DNA from: Nitrospirales bacterium
GTDB taxonomy: Bacteria; Nitrospirota; Nitrospiria; Nitrospirales; UBA8639
DNA length: 64,000 nucleotides
Direction: 5' to 3'
NCBI GenBank assembly: GCA_029261295.1
Contig: JAJDBP010000026.1
Coordinates: 84,756 to 148,755 of the forward strand
In this document: positions 52,996 through 64,000 of the stretch, piece after piece
Layout of the letters: every line of letters starts with the position of its first letter
How positions within the stretch are numbered: the first letter of the stretch is position 1
Position numbers and translations under genes: made by a program
Notes under the pieces: generated by a model
What the model was told of the DNA's origin: nothing
Seen by the model: the letters and a program-made list of their open reading frames with translations, nothing else
Databases searched by the model: none

Positions 52996-54095
52996 ACCAG
53001 GGTCCCTTCTTCGACTTTTCGTTCTAAACGCAAATGCGCATCCATAAGTTCACCCTCATTAGTTTGAGCTGCTAATAAAGATAATTCCGTACATAACACC
53101 GTGGCCGCAATGACCATAGCCAAACGCTGAGCACCCTCGCCCGTAGGCAAACCTAAGCAACCTAAGCGTTGTAGATTTTCTTCAACGAAATCTAAATGCT
53201 TCCCATTACCTATAGTGCCGACAATTAAATGAGGTATTTTTACTGAGAAATATAAATCATCGCCACGCATGCAGGCATAGGTCATGCCTTGAGAACCTTC
53301 AACAATGTTCGCAGCATCTTGACCTGTCGCCAAATAAGAGGCTAATAAGGTATTTGCGAAATGAGCATTAGCTGAACGCAGGCTGCCCGCTAAAATGCTG
53401 CCAATATAGTTTTTTTGTTGATTCAAATCACAAATAGCCTGTGGCGTCGTTTTTAAAAAACGTCGGCAAAGTTTATAGGGGATTGTAACTTCACAAATCA
53501 CATGTTTGCCACGGCCTAATATACCATTAACGGCCGATACTTTTTTGTCACAACAGTAATTTCCAGAAATGGAAGCGTAACTCAATGCAGGGTATTGTTG
53601 TAAAATCCAAGTTTGCAGCGCTTGCGACGCTTTGGTCACCATGTTGTGACCGGAGGCATCGCCCGTTGAAAACTCAAAACGCAAGAATAATAAATCCCCT
53701 AAGATTTCTGCATGCACCTTCAATAAGCGCGCGAAACGACTACTCTGAGTCACAACATCAGATAATTCCTGAAAACGTTGTATTGTTAAAGACTGTACGA
53801 TTTTATGGGCGGCTTGAGCATTAAGGGTACGGAAAGTAACAGAACGGGTCATGCGCTCATCCAGGAGAGTGGTTTGAATCCCCCCCGATAATTGAGTCAC
53901 ACGTGCACCCCGCTGAGTCGATGGCCAAAGAGGGCTTTCGTAGGTAGCGAGAGGCACCTTGTCTTCAAATTCCAGATGCTCACCAATGATTTTTATGGGC
54001 CCAACCCATTCCATGGGCACCTTGGCGTATTTTTCACTCATATTCACAGACACTTCTGGGTAAATTATGACCAATTCGAATATATCATGGCTCAT
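52992..54095 (-). CDS. mvaA: Hydroxymethylglutaryl-CoA reductase (NADPH)
   Basis: A 367-residue HMG-CoA reductase. Landmarks: VPLATYESPLWPSTQRGARV (the PLATTE-type motif), SGNYCCDKKVSAVNGILGRGKHVICEV (active-site Lys and Asn), ANTLLASYLATGQDAANIVEGSQG and a C-terminal VGTIGNGKHLDF and DAHLRLER with a histidine. GNYCCDKKxSAxN and the GQDAAN block look more like class I (eukaryal/archaeal) reductases than the class II enzymes of other bacteria. The catalytic Glu of the family is in the ATYES/ATTE segment. The start is ATG 54095, or possibly ATG 54041; neither has a clear ribosome site. First gene of the operon. Confidence 0.92.
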   Translation of the reverse strand: MSHDIFELVIIYPEVSVNMSEKYAKVPMEWVGPIKIIGEHLEFEDKVPLATYESPLWPSTQRGARVTQLSGGIQTTLLDERMTRSVTFRTLNAQAAHKIVQSLTIQRFQELSDVVTQSSRFARLLKVHAEILGDLLFLRFEFSTGDASGHNMVTKASQALQTWILQQYPALSYASISGNYCCDKKVSAVNGILGRGKHVICEVTIPYKLCRRFLKTTPQAICDLNQQKNYIGSILAGSLRSANAHFANTLLASYLATGQDAANIVEGSQGMTYACMRGDDLYFSVKIPHLIVGTIGNGKHLDFVEENLQRLGCLGLPTGEGAQRLAMVIAATVLCTELSLLAAQTNEGELMDAHLRLERKVEEGTLV

Positions 54096-54213
54096 TGTAG
54101 CATTATTAAAGAGCGAAGTCCTGGTTCACCTTGTGTCAAATGCGAAAAGTAAGTAGCCTATCCCCAAGATGAAATATTCAAGAACCAGTTGTAGCTTATG
54201 AGTCCGTGGCCTT

Positions 54214-54741
54214 ATGTATGAAAATGTGATTTTGGTAGACAAACAGGATCGAGAAATCGGTCAAGAAGAGAAGCTCGCAGCCCATGAAAAGGGTCTACTG
54301 CATCGAGCCTTTTCCATTTTTATATTGGCCAATGATAGCCAAGACATTCTAATGCAACAACGTCAACAAGGTAAATATCACAGCGCTGGACTGTGGAGCA
54401 ATACCTGTTGCTCTCATCCCCGCTCTGGTGAAGAAACACTTGCAGCAGGTAAACGTCGTTTACAAGAAGAAATGGGATTCCAATGTGCATTGGAAGATAT
54501 TGGTAGCTTTATCTACAGAGCGGAACTGGACTCTGGCTTGGTCGAACATGAATTGGATCATGTATTAATTGGTTATCTTTCTCCTAAATCAATATTCACA
54601 GTCAATCCCGAAGAAGTACAGAAAACCCGCTGGCAATCCATAAATGATTTAGAACAAGATTTAATTCAGCAACCACAAACTTATACGGCTTGGCTTGCAC
54701 CAGCACTTGATCGGGTGAAAACTTATTTAACCACTAAGTAA
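54214..54741 (+). CDS. idi: Isopentenyl-diphosphate delta-isomerase, type 1
   Basis: A 175-residue Nudix-fold isomerase interconverting IPP and DMAPP. Signature: ENVILVDKQDREIGQEEKLAAHEKGLLHRAFSIFI, LWSNTCCSHPRSGEE (catalytic Cys and metal His), RRLQEEMGF (Nudix-like box), and ELDHVLIGYLSP with catalytic Glu. It is divergent from mvaA across a 118-base gap, so the whole mevalonate-to-DMAPP route is in one locus. Its last 19 bases overlap the end of convergent ftsB. No strong ribosome site is visible before the ATG. Confidence 0.94.
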   Translation: MYENVILVDKQDREIGQEEKLAAHEKGLLHRAFSIFILANDSQDILMQQRQQGKYHSAGLWSNTCCSHPRSGEETLAAGKRRLQEEMGFQCALEDIGSFIYRAELDSGLVEHELDHVLIGYLSPKSIFTVNPEEVQKTRWQSINDLEQDLIQQPQTYTAWLAPALDRVKTYLTTK

Positions 54742-54992
54742 AAAGTTTCACCTTGTTTCACCATACCTAATTCGGAACGTGCTCTCTCTTCAATAGCTGT
54801 ATGCCCAGATTTTAAATCCTTCACATCAGCTTCAAGGATTTCATTGCGCAAGTGCATTTGTTGGTTTTGCTTAGAAAGACGGGCTACTTGATGTTTCAAC
54901 TGATAGGTTTCACGCAAACCACTGGGCGCGAACCATAATTGATACTGAAGTAATGCTAGTAAGACTACAAATAATGCCAGCAGCCATTTCAT
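54723..54992 (-). CDS. ftsB: Cell division protein FtsB
   Basis: An 89-residue bitopic membrane protein of the FtsQLB complex. The ATG at 54992 gives MKWLLALFVVLLALLQYQLWF, a single membrane segment with a short cytoplasmic start, then GLRETYQLKHQVARLSKQNQQMHLRNEILEADVKDL, a coiled coil, and the FtsB ending EERARSELGMVKQGETFYLVV. That matches E. coli FtsB closely, including the ERAR motif. The frame is open to 55022, but this adds nothing family-like. It follows eno, the common gammaproteobacterial arrangement. Confidence 0.93.
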   Translation of the reverse strand: MKWLLALFVVLLALLQYQLWFAPSGLRETYQLKHQVARLSKQNQQMHLRNEILEADVKDLKSGHTAIEERARSELGMVKQGETFYLVVK

Positions 54993-55042
54993 CCGTCGAT
55001 TCCTCTCACTGGAATAAATCACCTTTCATTAATATAGTCTAT

Positions 55043-58801
<3,759 letters not shown>

Positions 58802-58856
58802 TCAAAAATCCCGCAAAACTGCACAATACAGCGGAGACAAAAAACACACTACAAAC

Positions 58857-58894
58857 GGGGGGGTATTATACCCCCATTTACCACCCCAGCGCAA
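58857..58894 (-). promoter_or_regulatory. pyrG promoter with a seven-C run at the start-site position
   Basis: On the minus strand: TTGCGC (complement 58889-58894), 18 bases, TATAAT (complement 58865-58870) inside the palindrome GGGGGTATAATACCCCC, then seven C (complement 58857-58863), just where transcription should begin. A C-run at +1 could make initiation sensitive to CTP, the gene's product. Inference. Confidence 0.5.
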
Positions 58895-58963
58895 TGGCTA
58901 ATTATGGAACAATAGCTTCTTCAGAATCTATGGACAGAGCGGACTGTATAGTTAAATTCTATA

Positions 58964-60247
58964 TCACCCGAGAAAAATGTGCAGGGGATTGTCGCCCTGA
59001 TGGAAGGGTTCACATACCGTGTAGCCTACTACTGCGGCTAATTCTTCATCAAAGAAAATCAATGGGATACGATCTCGATGCCAAGGTGGTATGTTCCATT
59101 CTTGCATGAGTTTCTTCAATGGGTGTGACCCTGAGCGCCCTAAGGGTTGGCATCGCTCACCGCCACGGCGCAGGCGTACGGTTACTCTAACATCTTCTGG
59201 AATGCACAACCCCTCGCAACCGCCGGGTTCTGCTTGTAAAACGCCAAGGCCATGGGGCAAGATTAAATTCCTTGTGGCGCTCCAAGGTATTTCAATAGCT
59301 ACATCCAAAGTGGGCAAGATTTCCATAACATAGAGAAACTCTTGATAACGTCGGAAGACAATACCTTCATAGCTAACTTCTGGATTGGCGTCTTCACTGG
59401 CGGTTATCAAATGGGTGGTGATTTGTTGCAACTGTGCTTGGCTTGGTGAAGGATAATCGATAACTTCCAGCCAATGGCGAATGATCGCATTAATTTTTTC
59501 TGGAGAAAAGCGCTGTAATCGTTTTAAATCAAGTCGCTCAGGTTCACTGTAGCGACAAATCGTTAAGTCTTTCGTCACGTAATCGTCGATTAAAACCATA
59601 GCTTGCGCACATAATTCACTAGAGCGAGATACGGTCACTGGCAAAGAAGGCCAACGTTCATAAAGTTTAGGTAAAACTTGTTGCCTTAAATAATTGCGGT
59701 CAAATGAAAGCTCTTGATTGGACTCGTCTTCTACCCAAGCTAACCCCTGCTCTTTTGCATAGGCATCTATGGTTGCTTGGCTGATAGTTAATAAAGGCCG
59801 AGCATGACAACCACCAGAATAAGGCTGTGTAGAAGGCATGGCGGCTAAACCTTTCGGCCCCGAGCCACGTAATAATTGTAGGAAAAAAGTCTCTACTTGA
59901 TCTTCTTGATGGTGCGCTGTTAGCAAGCAATCCTTTTGTTTAATCAACGGCGCAAAGGCAGCGTAACGCTGTTCTCGAGCCCAGGCTTCCACACTCACGC
60001 CCTTTTCAGGCGCTTGAGGCAAGGCTATTTCTTCATAAGGGACACCCCAGTCAGAACATAAATCACGACAGAAACTCGCCCATGCTTGAGCATTGGGGCT
60101 TAGCCCATGATTGATATGTATGGCTGCAACATTGGGCAAATAGGTTTTACATAGATGCAGCAATACCACGGAATCGACGCCACCACTTAAGCCAACATAA
60201 TACTTATTGGCAGAAATATCTTTAAATAGTACCTCCGTCAGGATCAT
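58964..60247 (-). CDS. tilS: tRNA(Ile)-lysidine synthase
   Basis: A 427-residue enzyme that attaches lysine to C34 of the tRNA-Ile with CAU anticodon, so that it reads AUA. The N-terminal PP-loop [12 protein letters not shown], the segment [15 protein letters not shown] and [29 protein letters not shown] are clear, with the C-terminal TilS domains ([40 protein letters not shown]) also present. ATG 60247 overlaps the accA stop (ATGA). Full-length and intact. Confidence 0.95.
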   Translation of the reverse strand: MILTEVLFKDISANKYYVGLSGGVDSVVLLHLCKTYLPNVAAIHINHGLSPNAQAWASFCRDLCSDWGVPYEEIALPQAPEKGVSVEAWAREQRYAAFAPLIKQKDCLLTAHHQEDQVETFFLQLLRGSGPKGLAAMPSTQPYSGGCHARPLLTISQATIDAYAKEQGLAWVEDESNQELSFDRNYLRQQVLPKLYERWPSLPVTVSRSSELCAQAMVLIDDYVTKDLTICRYSEPERLDLKRLQRFSPEKINAIIRHWLEVIDYPSPSQAQLQQITTHLITASEDANPEVSYEGIVFRRYQEFLYVMEILPTLDVAIEIPWSATRNLILPHGLGVLQAEPGGCEGLCIPEDVRVTVRLRRGGERCQPLGRSGSHPLKKLMQEWNIPPWHRDRIPLIFFDEELAAVVGYTVCEPFHQGDNPLHIFLG

Positions 60248-61194
60248 TTTACTGCCATTAATTTTTCATAACGACGTTGTAATAAATCAGCCATAGACAT
60301 GGATTGTAATTCACGCAAATTACTTATTAAGGCTTCTTTCAATGTGTCTGCCATCATTAGAGCATCGCAATGGGCACCGCCCAAGGGCTCAGGTAATACT
60401 TGATCGATTAAACCTAACTTTAACAAACGTTCTGCATTACAGTTCATTGCTTCAGCAGCTTCCGGTGCTTTTTCACCGCTTTTCCATAAAATACTGGCAC
60501 AGCCTTCCGGTGATATAACGGAATAAATACTGTATTGGAGCATCATAACTCGATCACCTACACCAATTGCTAGAGCACCACCGGAGCCACCCTCACCCAC
60601 TACTGTGCAAATAATAGGGGTTTTTAAACGAGACATGACTAATAGATTGCGTGCAATGGCTTCACTTTGGTTACGTTCTTCAGCCCCGATACCCGGGTAA
60701 GCACCGGCGGTATCGATGAAGGTAAAAATGGGTAATTTGAAACGTTCCGCCAAATCCATAATACGTAGGGCTTTACGGTAGCCTTCCGGGCGACACATAC
60801 CAAAATTACGTCGAATTTTTTCTTTGGTGGTACGGCCTTTTTGTTGCCCCATAATAATAACGGGTTCACCTTCAAGACGGGCAACACCGCATATAAGTGC
60901 ATTATCGTCGGAATAATGACGGTCACCATGCAACTCTTCAAACTCTGTAAAAATACTATCGATGTAATCTTGAGTATAAGGTCGCTTGGGATGGCGAGCT
61001 AATTGCACCACTTGCCAAGCGGATAAGTCAGAAAAAATAGATTTAGTTAAATCTTTATGTTTAGACTGAAGACGTTCAATTTCTTCACTGATATTGATTT
61101 CCGCGTCAGAACCTACCAAACGTAACTCTTCAATCTTAGCTTCTAATTCAGCTAAAGGCTTTTCAAAGTCTAAATGATTCATGCTCACTTTCAT
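60244..61194 (-). CDS. accA: Acetyl-CoA carboxylase carboxyltransferase subunit alpha
   Basis: A 316-residue subunit of acetyl-CoA carboxylase, the entry to fatty-acid synthesis. FLDFEKP-like start ([20 protein letters not shown]), [69 protein letters not shown] and [22 protein letters not shown] are diagnostic. ATG 61194 sits unusually close to AGAGG, so ATG 61182 (MNHLDFEKP) is an alternative start that matches the family better. It is between dnaE and tilS, the usual gammaproteobacterial order. Confidence 0.96.
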   Translation of the reverse strand: MKVSMNHLDFEKPLAELEAKIEELRLVGSDAEINISEEIERLQSKHKDLTKSIFSDLSAWQVVQLARHPKRPYTQDYIDSIFTEFEELHGDRHYSDDNALICGVARLEGEPVIIMGQQKGRTTKEKIRRNFGMCRPEGYRKALRIMDLAERFKLPIFTFIDTAGAYPGIGAEERNQSEAIARNLLVMSRLKTPIICTVVGEGGSGGALAIGVGDRVMMLQYSIYSVISPEGCASILWKSGEKAPEAAEAMNCNAERLLKLGLIDQVLPEPLGGAHCDALMMADTLKEALISNLRELQSMSMADLLQRRYEKLMAVK

Positions 61195-61210
61195 TTTCCT
61201 CTTAATTTAA

Positions 61211-64000
61211 TTAACGGGGTATCACCGTTACATTCTCTGGGCCTAGTAGCCCGGTTAAATTTTCTAGCAAATCATCGCTGAGTCTAACCAGCCAATTTTC
61301 GCCTAAGGGCAAACGCGCTTTAGCCCCTTCATTCATATATTCCACTACGACAGGACAATGTTGACCGGTATAGGGAGTGAGCATTTGCTGTATAGCTTGC
61401 AATCGCCCCCCTTCCATTTCTTCCTTGCGTAAAACTATTTTCAAACACTGGGCGGTTTTATTACGATAATCTTCTAGTGATGTAATATTTCTTGCATTCA
61501 TTTTATAGCCGCCACTGTATTCATCGACACTGACTTCACCTTCTACGAGAACTAAATGATCTTTTTGCAATATACTGCGGCTGCATTCATAAACATCGGA
61601 AAACACTGCCATTTCCATCCGTGCAGTTCGATCATCTAAGGTGATGAAAGCCATTCGGTCGCCCCGTTTAGTTTGCATGGTGCGTAGGGCCACAATGAAA
61701 CCTGCCACGCGAATGGTTTTATCACTCATTGGGCGCACCGCAACTAAAGGAAAACTAATGAATCGGTTTAATTCATCTTGATAGCGTTCAATAGGATGCC
61801 CTGTCAGATAAAGACCCAAGGTGTCTTTTTCTCCCTGCAAACGAATTTTGTCGCTCCATGGTTCCGTTGGATGGTAATCCATTGCAATGGCAGAACCAGA
61901 AGGTTCATCACCAAATAAGTCATTTTGGCCACTGGCTTGGTCCCGGGCTTGTTGTTCTGCTGACTGCAGAGCAGCTTCTAAACTTAATAGGATGCTGGAA
62001 CGCTCAACGCAAAAACCATCCATGGCTCCTGATTTGATTAAAGATTCCATAACCCGACGATTCACTTTACGTAAATCCACTCGACGACACAGGTCAAATA
62101 AGGAGTCATAATCCCCACTGGAGCGACCTTGAATAACCGCTTCAATAGCCGACTCGCCGACGCCTTTTATGGCGCCTAATCCATAGGTAATCTCGCCCGA
62201 TGGGTTCACTACAAAACGATAACCGCTAATATTAACATTAGGTGGTATTACTTTCAGGCCCAAGCCTCGGCATTCTTCCATAAACATTACAACCTTGTCA
62301 GTGTTGTCCATATCGGAAGACAAAACGGCAGCCATAAAGTGAGCCGGATAATGGGCTTTTAACCAAGCCGTTTGATAGGCAATTAAAGCATAAGCCGCTG
62401 AATGTGATTTATTGAAACCATAACCTGCAAATTTTTCCATTAAATCGAAAATATAAGTAGCGGTTTTCTTTTCTACACCTCTTTGCACAGCACCGTCAGT
62501 AAAAATGGTCCGTTGCTTGGCCATCTCTTCAGGTTTTTTCTTACCCATGGCTCGTCGTAATAAATCTGCACCACCTAAAGTGTAACCCGCCAACACCTGG
62601 GCAATCTGCATGACTTGTTCTTGATACAAGATTACACCATAGGTTGGACTGAGTATGGGTTCCAAATCGGGATGAGGATATTCAACGGCAGAGCGTCCAT
62701 GTTTACGATCGATAAAATCATCCACCATGCCTGACTGCAAAGGACCAGGGCGAAATAGTGCAACTAAGGCAATGATATCTTCAAAACAATCTGGTTGCAG
62801 GCGATTAATCAAATCCTTCATCCCTCGAGATTCTAATTGAAAAACTGCCGTAGTTATGCAGTCTTTTAATAAATCGAAGGTCTTTGCATCATCTAATGGA
62901 ATTTGGTTAATATCAATTTCTAAATCATTATTAGCTTGCTGAATACTGCGTAAAGCCCAGTCAATAATAGTAAGTGTGCGCAAGCCTAAAAAGTCAAACT
63001 TCACTAACCCAATGGATTCTACATCATCTTTATCATACTGAGTCACTAACCCAGAACCATTTTCTTCACAATAGAGCGCAACAAAGTCGGTTAATTTTGA
63101 AGGTGCTATTACAACACCACCAGCATGTTTACCGGCATTACGTGTAATGCCTTCAAGTTTTCGAGCCAAGTCCAATAATGTACGTACGTCTTCCTCATCA
63201 TGGTAACGACGTTTTAGTTCTTCTTCATCATCTAAGGCTTTATCTAAAGTCATTCCCAACTCGAAAGGAATAAGCTTTGCTAGTTTATCCACAAAACCAT
63301 AAGGATGAGCTAATACACGCCCCACATCTCGAACAACTGCTTTGGCCGCCATGGTTCCATAAGTAATAATTTGAGCGACGCTCTCACGTCCGTAAGTATC
63401 GGACACGTATTCAATCACGCGATCACGCCCTTCCATGCAGAAATCCACATCAAAATCAGGCATAGATACCCGTTCTGGATTTAAGAAGCGCTCAAATAGA
63501 AGATCATAACGTAAAGGGTCAATATCTGTAATGCCTAGAGCATATGCCACTAATGAACCAGCCCCTGAACCACGGCCCGGCCCCACAGGAATACCATTGG
63601 CTTTGGCCCATCCAATAAAATCGGCTACGATAAGAAAGTAGCCAGCAAAACCCATTTTATTAATGACCTCTAACTCAATTTTCAGTCGCTCCTGATATTC
63701 TTCTTGAGTTGAATGAGCAGGCCTCTCCTGCATGCCTTTTTGTGAAGCTTGACATAAATAATCTTCGATGGTCATACCCTCTGGGACAGGGTAATCGGGC
63801 AAATAATTTTTACCTAAATCATGATGATAATTACAACGCTTTGCAATTTCCACACTATTGGCAATGGCTTCAGGAATATCTTCAAATAACGCTACCATCT
63901 CCTGAGGCGATTTTAGATATTGTCGAGCGGTATATTGACGTGGTCGCTTTTCATCACTTAGGGTATACCCTTGATGAATACAAACCCGGGCTTCATGAGC
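61211..64000 (-). CDS. dnaE: DNA polymerase III subunit alpha (partial, N-terminus beyond window)
   Basis: The C-terminal ~929 residues of the replicative polymerase alpha subunit. The frame stays open to the window end ([11 protein letters not shown] and [13 protein letters not shown] precede the first internal Met), so the gene starts outside. Visible parts: the catalytic core [54 protein letters not shown] with the polymerase aspartates, [76 protein letters not shown], and the C-terminal OB fold ([30 protein letters not shown]). The PHP domain is outside. It is the first gene of the dnaE-accA-tilS run. Confidence 0.97.
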   Translation of the reverse strand, partial: AHEARVCIHQGYTLSDEKRPRQYTARQYLKSPQEMVALFEDIPEAIANSVEIAKRCNYHHDLGKNYLPDYPVPEGMTIEDYLCQASQKGMQERPAHSTQEEYQERLKIELEVINKMGFAGYFLIVADFIGWAKANGIPVGPGRGSGAGSLVAYALGITDIDPLRYDLLFERFLNPERVSMPDFDVDFCMEGRDRVIEYVSDTYGRESVAQIITYGTMAAKAVVRDVGRVLAHPYGFVDKLAKLIPFELGMTLDKALDDEEELKRRYHDEEDVRTLLDLARKLEGITRNAGKHAGGVVIAPSKLTDFVALYCEENGSGLVTQYDKDDVESIGLVKFDFLGLRTLTIIDWALRSIQQANNDLEIDINQIPLDDAKTFDLLKDCITTAVFQLESRGMKDLINRLQPDCFEDIIALVALFRPGPLQSGMVDDFIDRKHGRSAVEYPHPDLEPILSPTYGVILYQEQVMQIAQVLAGYTLGGADLLRRAMGKKKPEEMAKQRTIFTDGAVQRGVEKKTATYIFDLMEKFAGYGFNKSHSAAYALIAYQTAWLKAHYPAHFMAAVLSSDMDNTDKVVMFMEECRGLGLKVIPPNVNISGYRFVVNPSGEITYGLGAIKGVGESAIEAVIQGRSSGDYDSLFDLCRRVDLRKVNRRVMESLIKSGAMDGFCVERSSILLSLEAALQSAEQQARDQASGQNDLFGDEPSGSAIAMDYHPTEPWSDKIRLQGEKDTLGLYLTGHPIERYQDELNRFISFPLVAVRPMSDKTIRVAGFIVALRTMQTKRGDRMAFITLDDRTARMEMAVFSDVYECSRSILQKDHLVLVEGEVSVDEYSGGYKMNARNITSLEDYRNKTAQCLKIVLRKEEMEGGRLQAIQQMLTPYTGQHCPVVVEYMNEGAKARLPLGENWLVRLSDDLLENLTGLLGPENVTVIPR

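Overview
The window is bacterial chromosome from a gammaproteobacterium. It is gene-dense, moderately AT-rich by eye, and has no rRNA, tRNA, CRISPR array or intact insertion sequence that I could find. The best guess is a member of the Legionellales (Coxiella/Legionella/Berkiella/Aquicella-like). A complete mevalonate pathway is unusual for gammaproteobacteria but known in Coxiella and Legionella. It sits beside standard gammaproteobacterial blocks: dnaE-accA-tilS-pyrG-kdsA-eno-ftsB and surE-nlpD-rpoS. There are also several large lineage-specific proteins that look like host-directed effectors. The placement is inference from gene content; no 16S gene is present.

Layout. 1-0.9 kb: start of gyrA (minus strand, runs off the window). 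1-4 kb: accessory patch with an orphan ORF, a GNAT acetyltransferase, a frameshifted short-chain dehydrogenase and a HicA-like toxin/antitoxin pair. 4-5.7 kb: a methyltransferase coupled to pyrD. 5.8-16.6 kb: a leucine/isovalerate catabolic operon (ivd, thiolase, mccB, enoyl-CoA hydratase, mccA, HMG-CoA lyase, acetoacetyl-CoA synthetase) with a GDP-mannose 4,6-dehydratase gene lodged in the middle. 16.6-25 kb: accessory region with an Rpn-type nuclease, a CHMI-like tautomerase, two tandem paralogous HAD-like proteins, an MFS carrier, a small secreted protein and a dicarboxylate/glutamate symporter. 25.1-27.8 kb: the three-gene AmmeMemoRadiSam set. 28-32.7 kb: two paralogous coiled-coil proteins that both end in Cys-Leu-Val-Cys, preceded by a PmrA-box-like tandem repeat, then a Cys-rich secreted protein. 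32.8-40.4 kb: acyl-CoA dehydrogenase, M17 aminopeptidase, alanine dehydrogenase, ETF alpha and beta, a STAS-like protein and ETF-ubiquinone oxidoreductase. 40.6-41.1 kb: non-coding palindromic repeats. 41.1-48.9 kb: htpG with a sigma-32 promoter, a CBS protein, an aminotransferase, cytochrome b561, rpoS with a histone-like lysine tail, nlpD and surE. 48.9-54.7 kb: the mevalonate pathway with divergent idi. 54.7-64 kb: ftsB, eno, kdsA, pyrG, tilS, accA and dnaE (cut by the window end).

How the genes work together. Peptidase, alanine dehydrogenase and aminotransferase point to amino-acid carbon use. Isovaleryl-CoA from leucine is oxidised to HMG-CoA, acetoacetate and acetyl-CoA, and the electrons pass through ETF and ETF-QO to quinone; all of these components are in the window. 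HMG-CoA and acetoacetyl-CoA are also the entry metabolites of the mevalonate pathway encoded 35 kb away, which has no thiolase of its own here. The most novel-looking content is the set of candidate effectors (twin CLVC proteins, twin HAD-like proteins) and the RpoS fusion.
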